NCBI GenBank assembly: GCA_003415625.1
Contig: PYIU01000004.1
Location: forward strand, 2,480,001 to 2,544,000
Source of the DNA: Aquanectria penicillioides
Lineage: Eukaryota; Ascomycota; Sordariomycetes; Hypocreales; Nectriaceae
Direction of reading: 5' to 3'
DNA length: 64,000 nucleotides
How positions within the stretch are numbered: the stretch's first letter is position 1; each line of letters starts with the position of its first letter. Under the pieces are notes generated by a model, which worked only from the letters and a program-made list of their open reading frames with translations, did not search any database and was not told the origin of the DNA. Shown in pieces: positions 35,867 through 47,300 of this stretch. A program made the position numbers and the translations under genes.

Positions 35867-38800
35867 ATGGGCGATCCACTCAGCGCCGCTGCGAGTGTCG
35901 TAGCGGTCCTCCAGCTCGCGGCCAGCGCGACGCAGTATCTGAGAGACGTTAAAAATAGCTCAGCTGATCGAACAAGGATACGCGATGAGCTTCGGAACTC
36001 TGTCTGTCTCCTTGAGATGCTCCATGACCGACTCGACGATGAAGATTACATGGGCCGTGGGGAAGGTAGCCTGAAGTCACAATCAATGAGCTCGCTCGTC
36101 AGTCCGGGCGGCCCTCTGTCTCTTTTCGAAGCAGTCCTCGAGGAAATCATCAGGAAACTTGCTCCGCAAGATAGCCTTCGGCGGTTATCGAAGCCTTTCA
36201 CGTGGCCTTTTGACAAGAAGGAAGTTTCAGGACTGCTTGATTCTTTAGAAAGATTAAAGAGCCACTTCAACCTAATCTTGAGCAACCAAATAATGTATGA
36301 ATCCGCCACTTACTCCGCTCATCGCATGATCCGAACTAAATTGTGTCCAGAGAACTTACCAAGTTGACAAGCCAGAGGCTTACTAGTATTGGACATAGAG
36401 TGGAGAACGCCGATGCAAGGGCTCGAGATGCTGAAACACGAAAGATAATCCTTTGGGTTAGTTCAATGACCTTTCGTACAACGCATGTCAGTTTGCTCGA
36501 GAGTATACAGCCCGGGACTGGCAGTTGGTTTCTGGAACATGAATCATTCCAGAGTTGGGTAAATGGTGATATTAACACTCTTTGGTGTCCCGGAATCCGT
36601 AAGTTGCCGACCTTTGCCAGCGCCTGCTTACGTTGACATGATTCCTGCAGCCGGTGCCGGTAAGTCGAGGCTTGCGTGAGTGGTCCCTTCATCCTTTGGA
36701 TATTCTGTCCCAAATAGGCGAAATGAGTAACCATAGCTGTTTGGTCAATACGTTAACTTTATAAATATTCTAGTTGCTTAGCTATTGACCATCTCGAACG
36801 AATGGCATGTCCACCGTCTTGCTTAACCGCGTATATTTATTGCGATTACAACCAACGCAAGTATCAGACGCCCGTTTCCCTGCTTTCCAGTGTGCTTCAG
36901 CAGATACTTCAGAACTCTGCAAACAATTCATTACCCTCAGAAGTTGCCTCACTGTATAGCCTACATCAGAAATATAACACACGCCCAACGTTGACCCAAA
37001 TCACTGACCTCCTTCGTAATATGATATCAAAGATTCAGGTTTTACATGTTGTTGTTGACGCTCTTGATGAATGTGGCGAGTCACAGGAGGAGACCATCCG
37101 ATTCATTTCGATCATCTCTTCGTTAGGTTCTCAAGTCAAGGTCCTTTGCACTGCTCGTTTCTCTAGCACCTTTGAGGCATATTTCAGTACATCGCCGAAG
37201 CTAGAGATTTTTGCCCAGCAGGGCGACATCAAGACATTTCTCAATGCGAATATAGAACAGAAAAATAGACTTTCAAAATATGTGCGCGCAGATCCAAGTC
37301 TAAAGGAAGAAATTATCAGAACGATTATCCAGGAGTCCAAGGGAATGTAGGTGGGAATATCTTCAGGATGCAGAACCGTGTTGACCAATTGTACAGGTTT
37401 TTGTTGGCACAGCTGCACTTGGAATCTCTATCGAAAAAGATCAATCGCAAAGGGGTTCGAGACGCATTGAATACTCTTCCTTCTACGTTGGATGCAACGT
37501 ACGAGGATGCGCTACACCGAATTTACTGCCAGGGTCAAGATTCCGTTGAACTCGCGGAGGCAGTCTTGTTCTGGGTGGTCAGTGCCAGAAGAACCCTCAC
37601 AGTAATGGATTTGCAGCACATGTACGCCACACGAGAGCTGTCTAATGGAGAATGCCTCGAAGAGGATGATCTGCCAGATGGTGACATCCTAACGGAGGCG
37701 TGCAGTGGCCTCATCATTGTTGATGCCGAACTGCAGACCGTGCGCCTTGTCCACTACACTGCTCAGCAATACTTTGAAAGGTCCGAGGTCCAAAAGCTAA
37801 CAGAGGCGAGAATCAGCCTCGCCAACATCAGTTTGACTTACCTCACATTGTCCAATTTCTCCACTGGTTGTTGTGCCAGCGACGAAGCCATGTCGCAGCG
37901 GCTAAAGGAGTATCCATTCCTCGATTATGCGGCGAAGTATTGGGGCTCAGATATAGGGAGCCCCAATCTTGATGCAATCTGGCCGAGACTTCGGAAATTT
38001 GTTTCCAATTCTACTGCCGCACAGGTTGCCAATCAAGCAGGGAGTCTCGGTGTGGGCCGGCATAGAGCTTGGAGTCAGGAATACCCTCGAAACGTCCCTG
38101 CACTCGTTCTCGCTTCTACTTTTGACCTTCCAGATGTTCTTCGTCTAATGGTGTTGGATAGGCATGATATAGAGGCCAAGGGAAGTGATGGTGAGACTGC
38201 ACTTATCCGCTCAGCAGCCTCTGGTCATGCCGAGAATGTACGGACCTTACTCGGCCTGGGCGCGTCTGTAAATGCACGGGATCACATGGACGAAACGCCA
38301 TTACAAAGAGCGTCGAGGGGGGGCAAGGAAGCTGCTGTTGAAGTCTTGCTTGACTGGGATGCCGACGTGAATGTAAAGGCATCGAGCGACTGGACCGCAC
38401 TAATGTCGGCGGTTTCGAGTGGCAATATGAATGTCGTCCAGATGCTGGTCCGGTCGAATGCAGACTTGGGAGCTGAGACTGTATGGGGCGATTCGGCTTT
38501 GAGCATTTCGACGCGTAGCGGTCAAGAAGTGATTGCGAATTTCCTCGCTGACAGAGGCGCGATTCTTCCCCGCGGGTCGGCCGGGCGCCGTGCGTCGATC
38601 GTGGCCTCGCGCAAGGGGTTTCAGCAGCTTGTCAGACGACTCACGGCAGACTACGATGCCGTGGCCGGCCAGCCTTTGGAACGACAGAACTCGAGGATCT
38701 TGGGCGGGCTTCCAGGTGTCCAAGAAGTGCCCGCAAGTGAGGCTTCACCGACGATAAGTCGCCTTGAATCACGACCTGGAACGCCGAGGAATGATGAAAG

Positions 38801-39855
38801 TGACTTTTCAGATATCATGGAAGGGTTGGGATACGGAGTCGGGTTTTCCAAGCGATACACAATGCTTGAGAAGCTCGGCAAGGGCACGTATGCAGAAGTA
38901 TTTCTCTGTTTGAACAGGGCAACTGGAGTGAGATACGCCGCAAAAGTCTTTGCCGTTCGTTCGTGGAAGCCATCGCTCAAGCTAGAAAGCATGAGGCGTG
39001 AGTTTAAAGCTTTGCAGGAGCTTCAAGCGAACCCCCACTCGAATATTTTGCGACTGGTGGATTTGTTCGCCGAGTATTCTTCCAAACATATCTTCATTGT
39101 CATGGAGCTTGCCCCAGAGGGGGAATTGTTCAACTACATTATCAAGAAGCAACGTCTTACGGAAGCGGAAACGCGAAAATTATTTCTCCAACTGCTCTCT
39201 GCCCTGGATTATTTAGTGAGTACCCGGGCTGGCCTTTTACTAAGACTTTTGCCAGAAGGTTAATGTGCCATAGCATGATCAGGGATGGGTGCATCGAGAT
39301 ATCAAGCCCGAGAACCTTCTCCTGCTTGATGAGCAGAATCTCACATTGAAGATTGCAGACTTTGGGCTCGCTAAGAAAATCGGCACCGACCCCGGGGCAT
39401 GGGAACTCACAACTACATTGTGCGGAACGCCAAGCTGTAGGTATCCTTCCACTCTTGATCCGATCTGCTACTCACTCAGCGTGTCAGATGTGGCTCCCGA
39501 AATACTCAGCTCGGGCAAGAGTCGACAATATGGTTTCCCGGTAGATGTCTGGTCCAGTGGGGTTCTCCTGTATATCTGTTTATGTGGGTTTCCTCCATTC
39601 TCAGACGAACTATACTCGGCAAAGTTCTTCCCGTATACTCTCACCCAGCAGATCAAGGAGGGTCGGTTCGACTATCCATCGCCATACTGGGATCCTGTCG
39701 GAGATCCGGCGTTAGACTTGATTGATCTAATGTTGCTCGTGGATATGGAGAAACGGTATACGGTAAAGCAATGTCTTGAACATCCCTGGATGCGCGAAAC
39801 ACTCCCGCAAGTATTCATAGACATGGTAAGATCAGCTAGCCCTGAGCCAATTTAG
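35867..39855 (+). CDS. NACHT-ankyrin-Ser/Thr kinase fusion (NLR-like)
   Basis: Seven exons, 35867-36294, 36351-36598, 36651-36675, 36774-37346, 37397-39215, 39283-39436 and 39488-39855, join in frame to 1204 residues. The N terminus (MGDPLSAAASVVAVLQLAAS onward) is a helical domain typical of fungal STAND proteins. NACHT follows: CPGIP, then GAGKS (K230) as Walker A and VVVDALDECGE (D329) as Walker B. About four ankyrin repeats span residues 687-825. A complete kinase domain runs from about 912 to 1175, with LGKGTYAEV, K941, HRDIKPEN (D1037), DFG at 1057-1059, CGTPSYVAPEIL and GFPPFSDELY. GRFDYPSPYWD and DPALDLIDLML resemble Chk2/Rad53 kinases, but no FHA domain is present. Fungal NLRs usually carry the effector at the N terminus; here an intact catalytic kinase is C-terminal to the sensor repeats. 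I infer a ligand-gated kinase, perhaps in recognition or stress signalling. Confidence 0.85.
36651..36675 (+). other. 25-nt micro-exon carrying the NACHT P-loop
   Basis: Exon 3 of the NACHT-kinase gene, flanked by a CAG acceptor at 36648-36650 and a GTGAGT donor at 36676. It encodes the GAGKSRL part of Walker A. The frame closes only if it is included. Confidence 0.8.
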
Positions 39856-41173
39856 GCTTGCGTCACATCGATGCAGCACCCCCGCATAGTTGAAAGAGGT
39901 TCTCACACTGCTGGCAAACTCAAATAATGGCTTGTGGCCAAAAAGAAGGAAATTGGGGATGAGGTAAAAACAAGGCCCCATAGTAAAGAAGAAATTTTCA
40001 GGCGGCAAGCCGGATGTACGGTAGCTAATTAAGATGTCGGGTATGCTGTTGGTTCTCCAAACCCCAGATTTCGGGCTGTTTATTGGATTTTTGTTTCTCA
40101 AGACAAACGAGCGAGACATGGGATCACGGACTCGAAACTGCGCCTGTCCCCTCATCTCACCAAGGATGAATAATAGAATGAAGTGAGATTTTATCATTTT
40201 ATGATTCCACAAGACTAGGGTCCCTCCTAGTTACGTCACTCATTATGACACCTCGCTTCGTATGCTCTGTGAATCCACCCGCATTGTTGCTTGCCAGGAA
40301 ACGTAAGTACATTCGTTTCTTCTCTAGCGCCACCAGAATGCCAAAAAAGCAAACATTCCAAGAACTCTCAGTGCCTCGGGTCAATTATCTCCCCAGCTGC
40401 TATCCTTGTGCTCCGTAGCCTCGCCTTAATTCCGCGCCTTCTCCGACCCCCCCTCTCTCTCTTGGGGCGGTGAGGCTGGATGGGATGACTGAATGGGAAA
40501 AGCCGATCCGGCTTTTTAAGATCGCAAGCCTCAGATGACAGCATCACGATTCCTTGCGGGGGCAAGGCCACGAGGAAAGAAGCGGGTAGCTACATGCTTA
40601 TTACCTGAACAGCTACAGTGCCGGGATGCGGTGGTGCAGATAGATGCTGTACATTTAGAACCGATCCACAACGGGTTTGAAAAGCTGCCGCTTTGGAAGA
40701 AACGGGCTTAAGGCCCCCATCGTGAACCTGGTTCCAGCGATTCTGGGCCCCATGCCGAACCTCATCGGCTGCTCACGCCTCCAATGAGCAAGGCCGCGGG
40801 TGGTCATCCGAAACCAAGATGCGCGCGCCTTTGTTCTCCTCCAATCCGGCTCCCCGACGCCTCGGCAGTTGCTCCATGTCAGCCAACCGCCGGTTAGCTT
40901 CTCCATGTAACGCTTGGTGACGATGAAGTTGGCCCGCCGATACGACTCTGAACCGAACCCTTAATTGGGCTTACATACGTGGGTGTGTGCCCTAGCTAAA
41001 GCCATGAAATAGAGAATGGAATCCTACCTATCCGTACATTTATTTACCTGCACATCACCTGGAGCTTCTCAGCCAGTGCCCCAAATTCTTACATACATAT
41101 AGCAGCTGCCAAGGTTCCCCGTCTGCATGGAAAACCCTCCCAAAACCCCGACAATCCCGCTCTTGGCGTCTAG
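39856..41173. other. Intergenic region upstream of the Zn2Cys6 factor
   Basis: No supported gene. Open frames of 60-126 codons on either strand lack recognisable domains. Likely 3' UTR of the kinase fusion and promoter of the transcription factor. Confidence 0.5.
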
Positions 41174-43427
41174 ATGGGAGATCAGCTCGCCCCAAAACTA
41201 CCAACCCTCGCGCCGGCGCCGCCGCGGCCGGGCCCAAGTACGTCCAGTAGGCCCAGTGTGCCCAGTGTGCCCAACTTGCCTTCAGCTTCTCACAAGAGAA
41301 GACTCGCTCCCAAGCGCAAGGCTGTGCTTACTGCGTGCAAGTTTTGTCGGAGACGCAAGGAGAGATGTGACGGCCACCGTCCAACTTGCGGCCCCTGTGC
41401 CAAACGGGCCATATCATGTAGCTACCCGGCCGGAGACCAAGCTGCCGAGGCGCTCGTTCCATTCAAGCGCACGCTTCACGGCCCCGAGATTGAAAATGCG
41501 CGGTGGAGAGAGCTGTGCGGTCTGATCCAGAAGCTTCCCGATGCTGAGGCACGCCAGACCCTTGCCCAAATTCGTGCATCAGACGATCCCATATCTGTCC
41601 TCGAGTTTGCGCGAAGAGCTTTCCATGGGCCCAATTACAGTCCCAGTCTGACTGAGTTTGACCCGAATGTGCGAAATGTAGATCTCAAAGCCTTGGGCGA
41701 GAGCCGTATCAAAGTCCCAGCTCGCCCTTGGACTTCCATCGGCGGGGACGGGTTGGTGTCGGACCTGATTTCCTCATTCTTCGCATGGGACGACGCCTTC
41801 TTTTTCCCCTTCATCGACATGAATGCCTTCCTAGAAGATATGAAGGAAGGCAACCCAGAAAAGGCCAAATTTTGCTCGCCATTCTTGGTCAACGCCATCT
41901 GCGCCTCCCGATTCGTACGTGCTACACACATCCGCGGGTTCCAGACAAAGATTTTTCTAATCACCCTTCACAGTTCACTTCATCCAAAGCCAAATCGATG
42001 AGTTCAATTAGCCAAAGGGATATAGGCACTCAATTCCTGAACGAAGCGAAGAAATTGCTTGATCTTGAACATGGCCGTGCCTCAATCCCCGGCGTCCAGG
42101 GACTTGGCCTTCTGTTTACCTTGTCCGCCTATCTCGGAAAAGACAGGGCAGGCATGGTAAGTAGCAGACATGATCGAGTTTCCTTGCATATTTCCCAGCC
42201 TATTGCAGTATTTTGAGAGAAACAAGAGTTTCAGTATAGGTCACAAAGATGCAAACTAAAATTCCAATAGATGTACCGATACGCGGCCTGTGAAATGTTA
42301 TCTCGTCTAAACCTCGAGGCCGCTTTCAAACGCATCAAGGACGATCCAGCTAAGCTTCGACAGCGGCAGATCATCTCAAAAGCCCTCTGGGGACTATTTT
42401 GCTTCGAAAGGTGCGTCAAATTTATCAATCCAAATTGAATATTCATCTAATCCAGGAGTTCTCTTTTTATTGTGCAGCGTTGTTGGGTACGTATATCTTG
42501 AGCGGAGCCTTATTCCGCCGCCAACCATCCCCCGATGCTTTGAAATGGATGAGCGAATCTCTGCGATAGCAGGAAATGTGGATCTTTTTGGCAATCCTTA
42601 TGGACATCAAAGTAGCCCGCCGCCATTTGTACATGGGATTCTAGATGCGACATGTGATTTGTCGATGTTCCTCCACCGGGTAATGCTTGAAAATGATGCT
42701 CTCGACATCGGCAGTGACGCGGATATCGATAAACGACGCACCCTCCACAATGAGATTCTCAAATGGAGAACCCAACTGCCAGCCCGGTTGAAGGTAGAGA
42801 CCAACTTCACACCGCAAACATGCTTCTTAAGGTACGTTTTAGCTTACAAAATGAGCCCGCATTAACAATGGTGTTAGGGTGTACATGGATGAAATATTGA
42901 TCGCCATCTTACGACCCCTGAAATCAGATACGGTTTTCGACGGCACCTCAAGCGCCCTGGATCTATGCATCAAGTACGCAACGATCGACACGCAAACCTT
43001 GGCAAAATACGTCCAGACCTACTCTCTGTATGAGTATTCCTGCATGACCCTGTGCGGGCTATATAACTCCGTCTTAACCGTGTCGCCGTATCTTCACGAC
43101 CGGAGAACCCATACCATCTTTTCAACGGCCGCAAGAATACTGCGAATGACTGCGAATGACTTCCCAATGTCTCGATTTGTTCTACAAGGTATCAAAGCGC
43201 TAGCATGGGCTATGAAAGTCAGGGTACCGACAAATTCGGCTCAATACCTTGAAAATCTAGGAGACGAAAACGATGAATTAAAAGACGTCCCCGTCTCGTT
43301 TACATTGCCTCCGGTTGAAGCGGTCAGAAGCTTATTGTCCCCCGACGGCGATAACAACCAGTCTGTTCAATCAGGCATCGCACTCGGTGAATTGCTCTCT
43401 AAATGGAGCACGCTATCCATTAAATAG
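41174..43427 (+). CDS. Zn2Cys6 fungal transcription factor
   Basis: Nuclear DNA-binding regulator of the Gal4-type binuclear zinc cluster family. Exons 41174-41914, 41974-42156, 42271-42410, 42478-42831 and 42878-43427 give 655 residues. The cluster is CX2CX6CX6CX2CX6C at Cys 55, 58, 65, 72, 75 and 82, preceded by a proline-rich leader and a basic HKRRLAPKRK patch. The middle region matches the fungal-specific transcription factor domain: FFFPFIDMNAFLEDM, FLNEAKKLLDLEHGRASIPG, MYRYAACEMLSRLNL and LERSLIPPPTIP with YLE. An earlier ATG exists out of frame only. Its target genes are unknown. The nearest candidates are the monooxygenase 5 kb downstream or its own neighbours, but no shared site was demonstrated. 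Confidence 0.9.
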
Positions 43428-46322
43428 AATCGAGCTGGTACTGGTGCAAGGAAACAGATGGTGGGTGGAAGAGAAACACGAGGTCGTATGGTCCACGGTA
43501 TCCAGATAGAGGATAGGATTTTTTTTATTAAAGTGATATATTCGATATCATTAATATACTATGTATGGCAAGATGTTTGCATCCCCATGGCGGTTTTCAG
43601 GCTATTCAATAATACATAAAGCTTCTTGGAGAGCTTCGGCTCAGCCCCGAGTCTGTGCGCGTGACATTCGAGGAACTCCTCCTTTCCGGGTTGTTAGTCG
43701 GCTCTGATGGGCCTCTACTGGGGCGTCAAGAAAAAGAAAGGGCAAGACTATCGCAGTTATTGACAACTCCTTAATTGATCCATAATCCTTCCAATCCTTA
43801 GGTGCTGTATCTCCGATGACCCTCCACAGACTTGCTTTGGTTTCTGAGAACATCAAAGACAGAGACGTATCCAATAACGGCTTATTCCGTCGCCATCTTC
43901 AAGTCGTGGAATTTGAAGACTGACATTGGTCGGTCACATTAGCACCAAGGCCAAAATCACATCACCATCATATTTCCACTCACGAGCCTAGGGAATCCAT
44001 ATTAAAAGGAAGGTTGCACAATGGGATCCGACTTGGTTGGGTCCAGACCAAGCCCAGGACAACCTTGTGATGGACGATGCCTACTAACCTAAAACATTCC
44101 CAACCCAGAAATCCAAATTAAACCAATACAGGGGCATTTAGCTCTCGAGTGAACCTCAGACCTGCAGAGCCCCGTTTACTTAGCAGTTAGCACTGGGCTT
44201 AATGTGGAGCAGCGGGAAGGATGACAAGGGCATCCCGGAAGCTACACTTACACCACCACCACCACTAACATCAGTCATCCATATTAGCTTGGTCAAGGAT
44301 TTCCTTCATCTACTGGGTCTATTAGTCAATTTATGTGCTCCCGAAGCTGCAGCTCCTGTGCCGTTGGACCTCGTAGCTCAAGTTTGCGGAGATAACGAAA
44401 GTCAAGGTTGTATGTTTCTCAACCAGACAGACAAGTGAATTCAGTCACGGCCATCTTATTTCCAACCACAAAGTTGCTTGAAATCGACGTGCCAGATCCA
44501 AATGAGACGTGATTTGACCCTGCACAGCCCAGACTGCAGCTACGTGGTGGCGTCGTCCCGATTCCGAGCATGTGAGACAGTGTGTCACCTCTCCGCCGCT
44601 CCCTATCATGTCTGGTTTCGGCTTGCTGCTCTCGTAAGTACAGTATGGTCGTCGGTGGGCGGTCGCCAAAAGAGAATGGATGCCTCGCCCAGCCAACACA
44701 TTTCACGGTCGGGATGGAGGAGGTGTGTGTGCGGCTCGGATGCGACGGTTATCCCCACAGCCATCGACCAGGGTAATGGATCAGACTAGGCCGGACAGGA
44801 GACGAGGCTGGCGGCAGGGCGGAGCTTCTGGTGTTCTTCCGATGGGCGTTGGCTTTGGCGTTGGCGTTGCATTGATCATTCATATTCTATGATTTCTTTC
44901 TTCTTTGTTTCATCGTGAACGGTTTTGATATCTCGATCGCCGATACGGGGCGTGGTCACGGAAGCCATGGAGCAGCGGAATTGTTTCTCCTGCAGACTAC
45001 TCCAACGCCCACGCTCGACTCAGATGCATCAAGGTAGGCGAAGACGTACTCTCATAGAAACCCACCGCCCCCATTGCGGCTTCAATTCCCCAGGTGCAAA
45101 TGCGTGTGATAACGTTGGGCATGAATGTCTCTGCCGCAGATGCACACGCACTCACACACACGCGCGCGCACACGCACACAGCCATCCATCCATCTCGTCA
45201 CCTGCATGTCTTCCATGCAGGTGGTGTGAGTACGTGGTGCCATTCGCGCAGCTTTGGGGGACTGCCCCCCAACTGGCTCTCGTGGTTGTCACACCAAGAC
45301 AGCTGCCTCATGATCGGCTCCTTTTCTCCGACAAAGATTTTGTTCCGCTTGTTGTGTCTAAGCAAGTCCAGATTCGAGGCCGCGATGGTATCAGAGGCCA
45401 TCCCGGACGGTAAGCGTCATCGGCGTCTCCATTCCAGCTCATCCAGTCGCCAGTGCCGAGTGTGGCAAAGCAACCCAATTCCTTTCCGTGTTGGTTGCTT
45501 CGATTTTCTGCCCAATTTTCATGTCACTGAATGGGGCTGAAAGCCCCAAGGCCTACAGGTGGATGGGTGGGTTTGTCGACGGCTGGCATTTCTACTTCAT
45601 CCAACTCTCCCAGACAAGGACACAAGCGAAATGCCCCTGACATCTCAGACAAACATGGGATCTTCAACTCTGATGGTCAATAAATTATAATTTCCAGAAA
45701 CTAACAACCATGCAGTTCTTTTTTTTTTCTAGATGCCTGAAAGACCTCTCACGATCAGACTCCCTCAGGGTGACAGAGCTCCCGCCTCAGACTCAGGTGC
45801 TTGGCGTGCCTATTCCCGGGCACCATAAACTTGGCCCGACTCGGCCCGAAGTGCTCCTAGTTGCCTTTTTTTCTTTGCAGCATGCAATGATTTGATTGCC
45901 TTAATCATATTTGCCGGCCTACCAAGAATCGTTACTCCGCCCCCCGCCCCCCCTGTGCTCGGTGGGCTTGGGTTTCGCAGCAGTTGAGGCTCTTCAACAC
46001 GATCTTGAAGACCGACTTACAGCCTCGTGAAGGATTTTACCCAATCCAGTGCCTAAAACACCACTCTTCCCATCCTTCCTGGTCTGTGAAAGCGGCCGCT
46101 TTCATAAATCTTATGGATCTTTGAATGCCACGTTTGTGCAACCATCACCACTCATGCATACCGGTCCTCCACACAACCCCAGATTCTTCCACACGAAGTT
46201 ATCTTGAAAGGTGTAACCCTTCACCGGTCCAGCATCTTCACCGCCTTTCAGAATCGTTTGGCTCGGTCTCAATTTTCACCCAAGTCAAGCCATGTCGCCT
46301 TGTTTTCAGGCCTGAAGTCGTC
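43428..46322. other. Long intergenic region
   Basis: No gene supported. Several 60-160-codon frames on both strands around 44.4-45.5 kb are mutually overlapping and lack domains. CACACACGCGCGCGCACACGCACA simple sequence lies at about 45150-45180. Confidence 0.5.
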
Positions 46323-47300
46323 ATGGCAGAGATTGTTGGAGTTGCCGCATCGGCGGCTCAGCTGACGGTGATGTGCGTGTCCTTGTTAGATCTCCTGAGG
46401 AAGATAAAAGGGGGCTCTTCGACGCTCCAAAGGTATCAGCAGCAACTCAGCGAGCTCCACATCGTTTCTGATTCTATTTCTACAAATCCTCTTCTTCAGA
46501 CCCCCGAGGTTGAAAATCATACTCAGGCAATCCTCGCAATAATTGAAGACAATTGTCTCAGTTCATTACTCAAAAAAGGTCGTTTATTACGTACCTTAAG
46601 CCTTCTTCATAAGGAAAAGGATCTTCTTGAAATCTTTACCAATCTCGAAAGACAAAAGTCTAGCCTTTCTTTAATCATCGAAGATATCCAAGCAAGAGCC
46701 CTACATCAGATTCATACCGATATCAAAGCCATGTCCAAAATTCCTTTTGACGTTTCTGCAACCATCTCGAGCCAAGATAGTGGTATTGAGAGAAAAGACA
46801 GTTACTCGGCCCAATCTTCATCAAGCTTATCTCTTGTTCGCTCAGGCCATTTTTTTGAAAAGGATTCTGGTGAGGCCAAAGACCTTCCAAGAATTCCATC
46901 CACCTGCGGCAGTACATTTATGCCTCACGGCACGCAGCCTTTTCAAGGGGGCCGAAATCCCCCAGAAGATCAACCTCAGCATGACCTTGGCAATCAATCT
47001 TGGATCAATTGCAAGGCTGATACAGGTTCTAGCCAAAGAAACAGTTTTCTTTTCAAAGGTGTTGATCTTAGAGTCCAAGGGAATTTCACAACTATCCGTT
47101 GTAAGGGTCAGTGGAAATATGATGGGTGCACAACGCAGGGGCCTGGCCCCCAATTCAACGGTCTCGAAATAGAGTCTGCGGAAGGGACTACTTCTGTTGC
47201 GATCCCCATTGTCGATACTGAATATGTTGGGTGCCAAGCTACTTCCGGGGCTTCCCAGTTCAATGGCTTGAAGTACTCAGTTGATGATGGTACGAAGTGA
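46323..47300 (+). CDS. Small SesA-like protein with C-terminal repeats
   Basis: Intronless 325-residue protein. The first 150 residues (MAEIVGVAASAAQL onward) form the hydrophobic-helix domain found at the N terminus of many fungal NACHT/STAND proteins and of stand-alone Ses proteins. There is no NTPase. A Ser-rich linker follows. The C-terminal 85 residues contain three repeats of about 35 residues, each with F-K/N-G-V/L at residues 244, 278 and 313. The last two share YxGCxxxxxxxxQFNGL. The HET-s prion domain has two repeats offset by 36 residues, so an amyloid or other beta-solenoid signalling segment is conceivable, but the sequence is not a clear match to any amyloid motif I know. The ATG at 46323 was chosen because family similarity begins there, although the frame is open from 46125. 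Confidence 0.7.
   Translation: MAEIVGVAASAAQLTVMCVSLLDLLRKIKGGSSTLQRYQQQLSELHIVSDSISTNPLLQTPEVENHTQAILAIIEDNCLSSLLKKGRLLRTLSLLHKEKDLLEIFTNLERQKSSLSLIIEDIQARALHQIHTDIKAMSKIPFDVSATISSQDSGIERKDSYSAQSSSSLSLVRSGHFFEKDSGEAKDLPRIPSTCGSTFMPHGTQPFQGGRNPPEDQPQHDLGNQSWINCKADTGSSQRNSFLFKGVDLRVQGNFTTIRCKGQWKYDGCTTQGPGPQFNGLEIESAEGTTSVAIPIVDTEYVGCQATSGASQFNGLKYSVDDGTK

Noticed and set aside
36450..36485. Additional intron in exon 2 of the NACHT-kinase gene (GTTAGT...CAG)
   Set aside because: It would be about 35 bp, below normal intron size, and reading through preserves the expected WVSSMTF and QPGTGSWFL blocks.
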